43,208 nucleotides of DNA from Euryarchaeota archaeon UBA602 (lineage in GTDB: Archaea; Thermoplasmatota; Poseidoniia; Poseidoniales; Thalassarchaeaceae): assembly GCA_002498455.1 (NCBI GenBank), contig DAHO01000027.1, forward strand, positions 1-43,208, given 5' to 3'. Within the stretch, counting starts at the first letter, position 1. Each line of letters starts with the position of its first letter. The notes beneath the pieces were generated by a model, which did no database searches, was not told the DNA's origin, and was given only the letters and a program-made list of their open reading frames with translations. Shown here in pieces: positions 24,645 to 33,481 of this stretch. The translations under genes and the position numbers were made by a program.

Positions 24645-26366
24645 ATGAGCGATGCAAATGCGCGACTTGAGCGACTGACAAGCATGCTCAAGCGTCGTGG
24701 AATAATTCTACCCGCATTCGAGATCCACGGTGGTGTTGCTGGGCTCTATGATTTCGGACCCGTGGGCGGAAGATTACGGAGGCGACTGGTCGACTCTTGG
24801 GTTGAACATTGGACTTCACAAGGTGATATTGTGGAGATTGACAGCCCTACAATCACCCCCGAATCTGTGCTAATTGCCAGCGGACATGTCGGTGAATTCA
24901 ACGACTACATGTCAGAATGCAAGGCTTGCTCAGGTGCTTTTCGGAGTGATCATTTGGTTGCTCAAAATCACCCTAACCCCGATATTCTTACCTCAGAGCA
25001 GTTGGATCAGCTGATTGCCGAGCATGCAATCGAATGTCCAACCTGCGGTAGCCAAGATTGGAACGATGCACGCCCAATGAATTTGATGTTTGATACTCGG
25101 ATTGGTGCTATGAAAGGGGGTAGAACGGCCTACATGCGACCAGAAACAGCACAGGGCATGTTCATGCTCTACCCGGCACTATACCGGCACTTTCGCAATC
25201 GTCTCCCATTCGGTGCGGTACAGACCGGCAAAGGATACCGCAACGAAATCAGCCCTCGACAAGGAATGATCCGACTTCGAGAATTCAACATGGCGGAGTT
25301 GGAATATTTCATCGATCCTGCTGTCGAGATAGAGCATGATTTCACACCATGGACATCGACGTTATTCAATTTGGTACCGGACCCCGAACATGGCGAACCA
25401 GTGCAAATGGTACCCGGCGAAGCGGCGCAAAAGAATGTGATCCGCCATCCGACGGTTGCTTGGTTCATGGCCCGAACTTGGAGCTTTCTTGTGAGTGTTG
25501 GAATCGACCCAGAAAAAATTCGATTTCGTCAGCATGAAGGCACTGAAATGGCTCATTATGCAACCGATTGTTGGGATGCTGAGATCTATGGGTCGTACGG
25601 TTGGATCGAGTGTGTTGGAATTGCACACCGGGGGTGTTTTGATTTGCAGGCTCATGAATCTGCGACCGGAGATAAGAACCTACGCGCATGGCGACCATAT
25701 GATGTACCGAAGTCTGTCGATAAAACCGTCTTGTCCGGAGTAGGTTCAGTCATTGGTCCAGCATTTCGTGCCAATGCAGGCAAAGTACATGATGCTCTTG
25801 GAAAGATCGATGCACCAGGTCCTAGCCCTCCATTTGAATTGGATTTAGATAATGGTTCTACGGTTACCATTCAGGCAGGCATGTATGAGGAGAAACACAT
25901 CCAGTCAACAGAACACGGGGAGTGGTTCTTACCACATGTTGTTGAACCAGCGTTCGGAATTGACCGCATTTTGTGGCACATACTTGACCACGCCTTTGAT
26001 GAATCCGGCAAAGGTGATGATGGGGCCTATACTGTACTCCGGCTACGACCACGTGTTGCACCCATCGATGTTGCGATTCTCCCTCTCATGGAAAAAGACG
26101 GTTTGGAAGAGATGGCGATGCGAATTCATCAGAAAATTTGTTCCGTGCGCCAATTGATTTCTTACTACGATGGTTCAGGTTCAATTGGACGACGTTACGC
26201 TCGAGCCGATGAAATCGGTGTTCCTTGGGCGATTACGATTGACCACGAAAGTCTGGAATCCGGTACAGTAACAGTGCGACGGCGAGATGATGGAGCGCAA
26301 ATCCGTATTCCTGTGGATCAACTCTCATCACATTTGACATCTGAGGAACTTGAATCGATGTTCTGA
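24645..26366 (+). CDS. glyS: Glycyl-tRNA synthetase (archaeal/eukaryotic dimer type)
   Basis: Charges tRNA-Gly with glycine. The 573-residue product is a class II synthetase of the alpha-2 type. The N-terminal GGVAGLYDFGP region binds substrate, a zinc-binding part with CKAC and CPTC follows, motif 2 is in GKGYRNEISPRQGMIRLREFNMAE, and the C-terminal anticodon-binding domain begins with RVAPIDVAILPL. A TTG three bases upstream is not needed; ATG 24645 is the start. The start of rfcL lies 39 bases after the stop, so both may share a transcript. Confidence 0.97.
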   Translation: MSDANARLERLTSMLKRRGIILPAFEIHGGVAGLYDFGPVGGRLRRRLVDSWVEHWTSQGDIVEIDSPTITPESVLIASGHVGEFNDYMSECKACSGAFRSDHLVAQNHPNPDILTSEQLDQLIAEHAIECPTCGSQDWNDARPMNLMFDTRIGAMKGGRTAYMRPETAQGMFMLYPALYRHFRNRLPFGAVQTGKGYRNEISPRQGMIRLREFNMAELEYFIDPAVEIEHDFTPWTSTLFNLVPDPEHGEPVQMVPGEAAQKNVIRHPTVAWFMARTWSFLVSVGIDPEKIRFRQHEGTEMAHYATDCWDAEIYGSYGWIECVGIAHRGCFDLQAHESATGDKNLRAWRPYDVPKSVDKTVLSGVGSVIGPAFRANAGKVHDALGKIDAPGPSPPFELDLDNGSTVTIQAGMYEEKHIQSTEHGEWFLPHVVEPAFGIDRILWHILDHAFDESGKGDDGAYTVLRLRPRVAPIDVAILPLMEKDGLEEMAMRIHQKICSVRQLISYYDGSGSIGRRYARADEIGVPWAITIDHESLESGTVTVRRRDDGAQIRIPVDQLSSHLTSEELESMF

Positions 26367-26405
26367 TTGTCAATGTTCAAAGGTTGCCGATGTTCGTCAG
26401 GTATT

Positions 26406-27947
26406 ATGGCTCATCCAGAATTAGTGGAAGACTGGACTGAGCGTTATCGTCCCAGCAATTCAAAAGAATTAGAGGGCAATGATACACAGAGAAAACGCAT
26501 TCGAAACTGGCTCACATCTTGGGAAAGTGGCATCCCCAGTAAACGCGGCTTGTTACTCACAGGCCCACCTGGAGTTGGCAAAACGAGTCTCGCAACTGCG
26601 ATTGCTAATGACATGGGTTGGAATGTTGTAGAATTGAATGCGAGTGACCAACGCAATGCAGCAGCCATCCGACGGGCCTCGACAGGGAGTGCAAATCATT
26701 TCACCTTCAACATGGATGGTAGTTTCAATGCGACTCAAAATCGGAGGACACTGATTTTATTGGACGAAGTCGATCACATCTCTGGTACGTATCGACAAGT
26801 TAGCGAACAACGAATTCAGGCCACATTATCATCACGAATTGAGGATGACGATTTCAAGGAAAAACTGAAAGGAGACAGTGGTGGAAAAGCGGAATTGCTC
26901 AAACTTCTGAGTGAAACCAAGCAGCCCATACTACTGACCTGCAATGATGCCATGAGATTGTGGGGGCGAAATTCTCAATGGCGTTCTACCCGAGATCGAT
27001 TCGCTCGACTGGTTGAAATTATTGAATTCAAACGCGTATCTGAAAGCGCACTCCGTCGGATTGCAAATCGTGTACTCATTTCTGAAGGAATTAGTGCAGA
27101 CATGTCCGCTATTGAACAATTGGTTGCATCCAACCCCGGCGACATTCGTGCATTGGTCCGAGACCTACAGGCCATATGTGCGACATCTCCAACCCACATC
27201 GACATCCAAGCCGTTCTCGACCAAATTGAAATGGGACAAAGAGATCAACAAATCGATTTGTTCCCAGGCTTAGAAAAGCTGTATCGTACCAACAAAGCTG
27301 GCGATGCTGCAAATATTTCGCTCATTTTGGACAAGACACCGGATGAACTCGTCGCGTGGGTCTCATGGAATAATGCCTCTGTAATGCGACAGCCGGAAAG
27401 TTGGGCACGAGCATCCAAAACTCTCTCAATTGCCTCAAAATCACTTTTCGTTAGATTTTCCAATCTCGCGTATCGTTCCACCTACTGGGGCGGAAACTTA
27501 GGTTCACTTGCAGCCAGCGTAGCCTCTCAAGAAGAACGCTCTCAGCGTTTTTCATTGCAATTTCCATCCTTCCTGAGACGTGGTAATGAGGCATGGCGGC
27601 GATCTTCGATTGTAGAGTGCTTGGCGGGAACTTGTGGTGCTAGCGAAGTCGCTGTTCGGGAGGAGTTATGGCCTGCACTCCGAGCGATTTCTAGCGATGG
27701 GCTTGATGGCGATCCAGAGAACTTTGACATCTCATTGGCTCTAGGACTCTCTTCTAGTGACCATCTCGCATTGCATGGCCTGAGATCAAGTCTAAAATCG
27801 AGTAAAGCTCTCGCTTTGAGATATGATGAAATACAAATCGTCGAAGAATCACCTGGAATCCAAGAAAGTCTCGGCGAAATTTCTGATGAAATCGAAGCGG
27901 GAGAACCTGAACGAAATTCGGCACAGAAATCGCTTGATTTCTTTTAG
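26406..27947 (+). CDS. rfcL: Replication factor C large subunit
   Basis: RFC-L is part of the clamp loader that opens PCNA and places it on primed DNA. The 513-residue product has the AAA+ core: ERYRP near the start, Walker A GPPGVGKT at 53-60, ELNASDQRN, and Walker B LILLDEVD near 120. An insertion of about 30 residues follows Walker B relative to common archaeal RFC-L. The last residues are QKSLDFF, a canonical PCNA-interacting (PIP) motif. A TTG at 26367 would add 13 unlikely residues. It overlaps trkH by four bases at the 3' end. RFC small subunit is not in the window. Confidence 0.95.
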   Translation: MAHPELVEDWTERYRPSNSKELEGNDTQRKRIRNWLTSWESGIPSKRGLLLTGPPGVGKTSLATAIANDMGWNVVELNASDQRNAAAIRRASTGSANHFTFNMDGSFNATQNRRTLILLDEVDHISGTYRQVSEQRIQATLSSRIEDDDFKEKLKGDSGGKAELLKLLSETKQPILLTCNDAMRLWGRNSQWRSTRDRFARLVEIIEFKRVSESALRRIANRVLISEGISADMSAIEQLVASNPGDIRALVRDLQAICATSPTHIDIQAVLDQIEMGQRDQQIDLFPGLEKLYRTNKAGDAANISLILDKTPDELVAWVSWNNASVMRQPESWARASKTLSIASKSLFVRFSNLAYRSTYWGGNLGSLAASVASQEERSQRFSLQFPSFLRRGNEAWRRSSIVECLAGTCGASEVAVREELWPALRAISSDGLDGDPENFDISLALGLSSSDHLALHGLRSSLKSSKALALRYDEIQIVEESPGIQESLGEISDEIEAGEPERNSAQKSLDFF

Positions 27948-29518
27948 TCCGCTTTCGGTTTTTCCGTGCGCCATGTGCGGGGGTGGAATAAGACAAGCAC
28001 AGTTAGCAACTCCAATCGACCCGCCCACATGAGTCCGGAAGTATACAGTAATGAGTACCAATTGAGTCCTGCCCATGTCGATGTAGGACCGAAAGCACCC
28101 AAAGCAGGTCCGGTATTACCCAAGGCCGCGAAAATGACAGATAGGATGGTTTCCAATGAGTGAGTAGGTTCGAAAAAGGCGAGCAAAACCGTACTAATCA
28201 TCGCCAATGCAGCCCAAGTTGAAAGCATTCCAATCACAACCCACATTCTCGAATCTTCAACAACTTCACCATTCATTCGAACCGCGACAATGGCTCTGGG
28301 TTGAACCATACGATGAATTTCTCTGCGGGCCAATCCAAATGCCAATCGCAAACGTAGGATTTTCAGGCCACCACTGGTCGATCCGGCTGATGCACCTACG
28401 ACCATCAGGAACAACAAAACGAACAGTGAGAGGACAGGCCAACTGGCAAAATCAGAGCTTGCGTAACCGGTAGATGTCCCAATCGCTGCGGCTTGGAAAG
28501 CCCCGTGTCGCATGGCCTCGCCCCATTGCCAACCGGCGCTGTGCACGAGATTCAGTGTGAAAATGGCCCATGCACCGATTAAGACCATCAAATAGACTCG
28601 AAGTTCCTGATCGTTCACAACCTTCGTGTATTCCTTCAACAACAGGAAATGAAACAAACTGAAGTTGATGCCTGTAGCGACCATGAAGAAGATGATGATC
28701 CCTTCAACACGTGCACTATCAAAATCCATGACACCACCATCTGTGGTTCCAAATCCTCCTGAAGGCATCGTCGTCAAGGCGTAATTGATTGCATTGAACC
28801 AGGTCAAATCAGCCCAAACGAATAACAGCAAGAATTCCAAAAATGTGAATCCGATGTAAATTCCCCAAAGGGCCTTCGCTGTCTCCTGCAAACGTGGTCG
28901 GAGTCGACTCAAAGACGGCCCCGTCAGTTCGGCTCTCGCAATGGACATGCCACCACCCAAAGCACGACTGAGGAGCAACATCCCAAGCATGATAATTCCC
29001 ATGCCGCCCAACCACTGTGTTGATGATCTCCAAAACAGAATCGCATACGGTTGACTGGCGATACAATCGTCAACCATTTCACAACGTGGAGAAACACTGG
29101 GGTCAATCGTCGTTGCACCACTCGTAGTGAATCCCGACATTGACTCAAACCAACCTCGAATCATTCCACCTAGAATTTCATACAGTGTCCCACCATCTCC
29201 ATCCCAAGTTATTGGCCCATGAAATGTAGGTCCAAACCAGTAGGGTAGGGCTCCAACAGCAACGATTAGTGGCCAAGATAGGGCGACTGCTGCAACCGCT
29301 TCTCTGTCGCGTAGTCGTTCTGCAGAATCACGACGAGAACCCATGCGAACCAATGTACCTCCCGCTATCGCACAAAACGCGATTGGAGGCACAAATGACC
29401 ACACTAGAATTGTCGTCTCGTCGCCCATGATGGAGCCGATAACTACACTAATCGTGAGGGGGATTGTCAGGAGGATTAAGCTCCAACCTGCAACCAACCC
29501 GATGACGTCATATCGCAT
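27944..29518 (-). CDS. trkH: Trk-type potassium uptake channel subunit TrkH
   Basis: TrkH is the membrane pore for K+ uptake, gated by TrkA. The 524-residue product has about ten membrane helices and four pore loops: FTTSGATT near residue 134, TTMPSGGFGTTDGG near 248, GTSTGYAS near 350 and ALGNTGPALG near 472. All four keep the filter glycine. It lies two bases downstream of trkA, on the same strand, so the pair is a single unit. Osmotic balance in sea water is a likely role. Confidence 0.96.
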   Translation of the reverse strand: MRYDVIGLVAGWSLILLTIPLTISVVIGSIMGDETTILVWSFVPPIAFCAIAGGTLVRMGSRRDSAERLRDREAVAAVALSWPLIVAVGALPYWFGPTFHGPITWDGDGGTLYEILGGMIRGWFESMSGFTTSGATTIDPSVSPRCEMVDDCIASQPYAILFWRSSTQWLGGMGIIMLGMLLLSRALGGGMSIARAELTGPSLSRLRPRLQETAKALWGIYIGFTFLEFLLLFVWADLTWFNAINYALTTMPSGGFGTTDGGVMDFDSARVEGIIIFFMVATGINFSLFHFLLLKEYTKVVNDQELRVYLMVLIGAWAIFTLNLVHSAGWQWGEAMRHGAFQAAAIGTSTGYASSDFASWPVLSLFVLLFLMVVGASAGSTSGGLKILRLRLAFGLARREIHRMVQPRAIVAVRMNGEVVEDSRMWVVIGMLSTWAALAMISTVLLAFFEPTHSLETILSVIFAALGNTGPALGAFGPTSTWAGLNWYSLLYTSGLMWAGRLELLTVLVLFHPRTWRTEKPKAD

Positions 29519-29520
29519 TT

Positions 29521-30945
29521 TTAGCGCTCCAAGATTTTCTCGACTGTCGCAACATCGTCTGCTTGTGCGAACAGAATAAGGCGATCGCCGACCTTGACAG
29601 TCATATCCGATTTCGAACGGAACATCATGCGTGACCCTTCAGCATTTTCACGTTCGACGAAAGCGATTCTGAACGAGCCTTTACGCTCAATCTTCTCAAT
29701 CGTTTGTCCAAGTCGACTGTGGCCGTCAAATATTGTCGCACTCATTGCCACAATTTCAGGTACTGAAGGCATCAATTGATAGTGTCCAGGTACACGGCGA
29801 TGGACTTGCATTAGGATTGAATCAATCGCGACTCTGCGCTCCGAGACAGCATACGTCAAACCAATTCTTCGAACCACTCTAGCCAAGGCTGAATCATCCA
29901 AAATGAGGCCAGTTCTCTCGACACCGATATCTGCTGCTCGCATGGCGATTGCAATGTTGTCATTGTCATCACCTAAAGTTGCAATGGCAATATCGTGTTC
30001 TGCGAGTTCAATTTCTCGCATCAAATCCAGGTCACCTAGATTGCAATGAATCACATCAAGGCGCTTATGGGCTCCAATCGAGGAGCCGACCAACTCATTA
30101 GCGGCTTCTAACCGATCGTCAAGAACGGTTACCCAAGCGCCTTCTTTCAGATACTTCATGGCCAACTGTCGACCCAATTGAGTGGCTCCAAAAATCGCAA
30201 CCCTTGGTACCTCGGGATAGGGGGGCTCTACATGCCCAGCGGCTTTTGATACACGCTTGAAAGTGTGTTCACCGATGGTGGCGAATACCAAACGGTCACC
30301 TGGACTAACTACCGTGTGCTCATCTGGAACAAAGGCACGTTGACCCTTACGACACAATGTGAAGGCCTTCGGTAGACCATCGATATTTTCCTCAGCCTGT
30401 CCCAATGTGAAATTCGCCAGATTTTCAGACTCATTGGTCACTTCTACCTCAAGAATCCACGCGTCACCTCCCAATGGCAAGACTTCACTTAGACTGGATG
30501 ATTTGAGACCGGCTGTCAATCGATCGATAGAGGCTTGATGTGGGCAAATGGCCACATCAACTCCAGACCAACGGGAGAGGCGATCTTCTTCATCAGCAAT
30601 CAGATCACCATCATGGATTCGGGCAATGGTAAGCAAAGGTTGACGATTAGGGTACTTCTCCAGGGGTAATTCTTCTTCAAGCAAATCTCTGGCCAGTGCA
30701 CAGGATAGCATATTTCGCTCGTCGCTACCCGTTGCTGCAATGTACACGTGAGCATCTCGAATTCCAGCTTCTTTCAGTGCATCTCTCCGAGACACATCAC
30801 CCATGAGAACAAACGCATCAATCGACTGTGCTTCTTTAATCGCAGTGGGATCTGTATCGATGAGGACAACGTCTTGTCCTTCGTCGTAAAGGGCTCTCGC
30901 CACACCTCTGCCGACCTCCCCGGCACCACCGATGATAATGCGCAT
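29521..30945 (-). CDS. trkA: Trk potassium uptake regulator TrkA
   Basis: TrkA forms the cytoplasmic nucleotide-binding ring that gates TrkH. The 474-residue product has two tandem RCK units. The first has the dinucleotide motif GGAGEVGRGVARAL at residues 6-19 and an RCK_C part near 140-220. The second Rossmann domain starts at VAIFGATQLGRQLA near 250 and is followed by RCK_C to the end. The second glycine motif (GATQLG) is slightly altered. ATG 30945 is preceded by GGAGGG with six-base spacing. Confidence 0.95.
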   Translation of the reverse strand: MRIIIGGAGEVGRGVARALYDEGQDVVLIDTDPTAIKEAQSIDAFVLMGDVSRRDALKEAGIRDAHVYIAATGSDERNMLSCALARDLLEEELPLEKYPNRQPLLTIARIHDGDLIADEEDRLSRWSGVDVAICPHQASIDRLTAGLKSSSLSEVLPLGGDAWILEVEVTNESENLANFTLGQAEENIDGLPKAFTLCRKGQRAFVPDEHTVVSPGDRLVFATIGEHTFKRVSKAAGHVEPPYPEVPRVAIFGATQLGRQLAMKYLKEGAWVTVLDDRLEAANELVGSSIGAHKRLDVIHCNLGDLDLMREIELAEHDIAIATLGDDNDNIAIAMRAADIGVERTGLILDDSALARVVRRIGLTYAVSERRVAIDSILMQVHRRVPGHYQLMPSVPEIVAMSATIFDGHSRLGQTIEKIERKGSFRIAFVERENAEGSRMMFRSKSDMTVKVGDRLILFAQADDVATVEKILER

Positions 30946-30993
30946 ATGCGTCCCTCCGGCAACCTTTCGGCTCTTCCTCTCCCTCTTAACTCC

Positions 30994-32571
30994 TCACTCG
31001 CCAATCCGCACTGGAACGCGGTATGTGCCGCCCATGATTTCAGGTTCTCCAATCGTTTCCCAAGATTCTGTCCAGCAATTAACACAACCGATGGACAGTG
31101 GTCTATAGAAATCATAACTCGCTTCGCCCTCAAAACTGGGTTGCTCAATCCACTCTGTCATTGTCGTAGGCGTATGTAGGAGCCAACGATTGTTGACAAC
31201 ATCGACTTCACCTTCAACAAAACATGTCGTCAAATCGATTCCTTTCTCGACACACCACTGCTCATCCAATGGGAAAATAGCATTCGACCAGGCATGAGGT
31301 TCCCAGGCTGAGAATTGACTGTCAGTCATGGGACCAAATTCATACCAAGCAGGAATGTTTCTTGTTCGGAGTAAACTCATCCACGCATTCGACTGTTCAT
31401 CACAGTCACCCCTCTCATCTACGATGCAGGCGGCCCCGCCACGTGCTGGAGAAAGCCCTTGACTGTACACAATGGAATCTCGAATTTTGATGAATGCGGC
31501 ATGTGCGAATGCATAGGGACTGTTGACATCCTCAGGATTTAGGCTACTCTCGATTTCATCTGCAAGCGCAACAACCACATTGCTATCGCCATCTACCGCC
31601 CAATTTTGACTGGGACCCGGGTCGCGATCATACCACTGCTTTTCGGACCCGAATTGATCATACATGGAGTCCAACCTCCCGGGGCGATCATAGTCCGCAT
31701 AAGTACCATCATTGCCCGCATGAATGGATAGTTCGTCGGTAGCCCGAGGGGCCTCTGATGGAGCTCTATCACCACCCCACCATGAAAAGGAAGTGGAAAT
31801 GACATCGTAAGTCACTTCCAATGTCACCATTTGACCTGATTGTATGTCGCCTTGCCAGATTGCGCAACGGTCCACACTGCATCGCCCATTATTTTGACCC
31901 ACAGGTGGCCAAAAAATTTCAGTCCCAGTACTGAGCGGTATGGCATCGCTTGAACCAAGATATTCCTCCGTCAGTGGAATCATGACATGATTACTGCCGC
32001 CATCGACCTTGGCCATCATGCCTGCAATTTCCTGAAGCGTGACAACTGGATAGGTGAGGGTCCCATCTGCAGATTCAAATCCAAACTCGGAATTGCCAAA
32101 ATCTGTTCGTATCTCAGGAATGGGCAATTCATAACTGAACGATATAGCCTGTGAGTGAGGGTTTACCAAGTGGATATTTCGCTCGACAGTATAGGCCGCA
32201 TGCACAGGATATTCCCTAGCAGGACCAAATTCGTCAAGTAGATCATCAAGCCACTTTTCCAATTGGGTTGAAATCCGTTCCTGGGCGGGAGTGAACAAGA
32301 AAAGAAAGGCGATTGCAATGACCAAGATCATGCTGCGTAAATTGCTCTTCTTTTTCTTCGCTCGACGCTTTCCACCTCGGCGAACATTCAGCCCAGGGGG
32401 AGGGCCGCGCCGAGCCCCCTGAGCTTTGTAGCCCCCAGGAATATTGGGTTCAAGTCGCATGGCCATACCACCTGCACCAAGGATTACGCGACCACAGCTG
32501 TAGCAAATACTGGCTGAGGCTGGGTTAGCAGCCATACAGTATGGACAGCGAGCCATTGTACCGACTGGCAT
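30994..32571 (-). CDS. Zinc-ribbon, membrane-anchored transglutaminase-like protein
   Basis: A 525-residue protein with unusual order. Residues 9-26 form a zinc ribbon (C9, C12, C23, C26), followed by a Gly/Arg/Lys-rich linker, one membrane helix at about 80-95, a beta-rich region, and a transglutaminase-like domain at about 335-500. The catalytic Cys is C390 in ERGDCDEQS and the His is H426 in EPHAWSNAIF; the acidic third residue is not clear. The ribbon would face the cytoplasm and the enzyme the outside. It may be a protease, peptide amidase or cross-linker. I chose ATG 32571, preceded by AGGTG with six-base spacing, over longer readings. Confidence 0.8.
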   Translation of the reverse strand: MPVGTMARCPYCMAANPASASICYSCGRVILGAGGMAMRLEPNIPGGYKAQGARRGPPPGLNVRRGGKRRAKKKKSNLRSMILVIAIAFLFLFTPAQERISTQLEKWLDDLLDEFGPAREYPVHAAYTVERNIHLVNPHSQAISFSYELPIPEIRTDFGNSEFGFESADGTLTYPVVTLQEIAGMMAKVDGGSNHVMIPLTEEYLGSSDAIPLSTGTEIFWPPVGQNNGRCSVDRCAIWQGDIQSGQMVTLEVTYDVISTSFSWWGGDRAPSEAPRATDELSIHAGNDGTYADYDRPGRLDSMYDQFGSEKQWYDRDPGPSQNWAVDGDSNVVVALADEIESSLNPEDVNSPYAFAHAAFIKIRDSIVYSQGLSPARGGAACIVDERGDCDEQSNAWMSLLRTRNIPAWYEFGPMTDSQFSAWEPHAWSNAIFPLDEQWCVEKGIDLTTCFVEGEVDVVNNRWLLHTPTTMTEWIEQPSFEGEASYDFYRPLSIGCVNCWTESWETIGEPEIMGGTYRVPVRIGE

Positions 32572-32596
32572 CAAGCGCACCTTGAATGTTCTTGGC

Positions 32597-32613
32597 GCGT
32601 CCCGTAGGGACGC
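32597..32613 (-). promoter_or_regulatory. Hairpin with CCCGTAGGG core, second copy
   Basis: GCGTCCC-GTA-GGGACGC is a perfect seven-base-pair stem with a three-base loop, located in the 46-base gap between the polytopic membrane protein and the transglutaminase gene (both minus). It starts five bases past the upstream stop codon. There is no following T-run. Confidence 0.5.
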
Positions 32614-32617
32614 AGCA

Positions 32618-33391
32618 TCATTCGGACTCTTCTTCGGGGGCCACAGAGCGAACACCTGTGGCTACACCTGTTCGCTGCAATCGTTTCCACTCCTGCTTCA
32701 TTCGAGGCGAAAGACCCGAAATCAGCCATACGTCATCTGCACGCTTTTGACCGATGAAAATCATCGCTGGTAAAATCGGTAAAAACCATGGATAATTCAG
32801 TCCGATTGCCAGGGTAAACAGTAGAGTTGTATGCAGAAACATAGCCTTGAATGCAGGCTTGAATCGACGGCCTTCCAATGCGTTCCATCCCTGCCACGCA
32901 GCGATGATGGCCATCGACCAAGGGACAATTGCGGCTAAAATAAGTCCGAAAATTAAGGTTGAAATCCCAAAACCTGAAACCAAGAATCCAGCACCTGAAG
33001 TTGTCACCAAACGGTAAATCAATAGGACGACAAGCATGGATCCGACACCTAAGCCAAAAGTCCAACCCGCGGTAGGCTGACCATTTAGCAAGCGAACACC
33101 TTGTCGAGTGAGTAAGAACATTGTGAGCAGAGAAAATGAGAGGCTCAGCAAAAATCCTTCAACAATGGGGAGTCCTGTGCCCATCCATATTGGGTCCAGA
33201 ACCATTGAGGCTGCCAAAAACTGATACAAAGCACCTGCAAAGAATCCATACAAAAGCAAGCGTGTAGCCGTGGGCAGGTCATAGAAGCCGATCATATTCG
33301 ACATCCCACCACGCCAACCAATCCAAACACCAAGAATGCCGATTGAGGTTACAACTTGAAGTTGCCAGAGCGGGATGCCTAACTCTACCAC
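32618..33391 (-). CDS. Polytopic membrane protein of unknown function
   Basis: A 257-residue protein with about seven membrane helices, spread from residue 8 to about 220, and a short basic then acidic cytoplasmic C-terminus ending PEEESE. No transporter or enzyme signature was recognised. The start is GTG at 33391, six bases after GAGGAG. It precedes the transglutaminase gene, separated by a hairpin, and is divergent from srp54. A joint role with the transglutaminase protein in the envelope is possible but unsupported. Confidence 0.75.
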   Translation of the reverse strand: MVELGIPLWQLQVVTSIGILGVWIGWRGGMSNMIGFYDLPTATRLLLYGFFAGALYQFLAASMVLDPIWMGTGLPIVEGFLLSLSFSLLTMFLLTRQGVRLLNGQPTAGWTFGLGVGSMLVVLLIYRLVTTSGAGFLVSGFGISTLIFGLILAAIVPWSMAIIAAWQGWNALEGRRFKPAFKAMFLHTTLLFTLAIGLNYPWFLPILPAMIFIGQKRADDVWLISGLSPRMKQEWKRLQRTGVATGVRSVAPEEESE

Positions 33392-33406
33392 GCCACTCTC
33401 CTCTCA

Positions 33407-33453
33407 AACCCCTTCTTAGGCTTGTCCGGCCCTTTGGGCCGCTCCGTGGGGTT
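33407..33453 (+). promoter_or_regulatory. Nested inverted repeats upstream of srp54
   Basis: An outer pair AACCCC (33407-33412) and GGGGTT (33448-33453) encloses a perfect hairpin CGGCCC-TTT-GGGCCG (33427-33441). The structure fills the 90-base divergent gap before srp54. It could be an operator or a leader fold; a TATA box is not evident. Confidence 0.4.
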
Positions 33454-33481
33454 CTTACGAGTAAAGCGAGAGGGCCACCTG

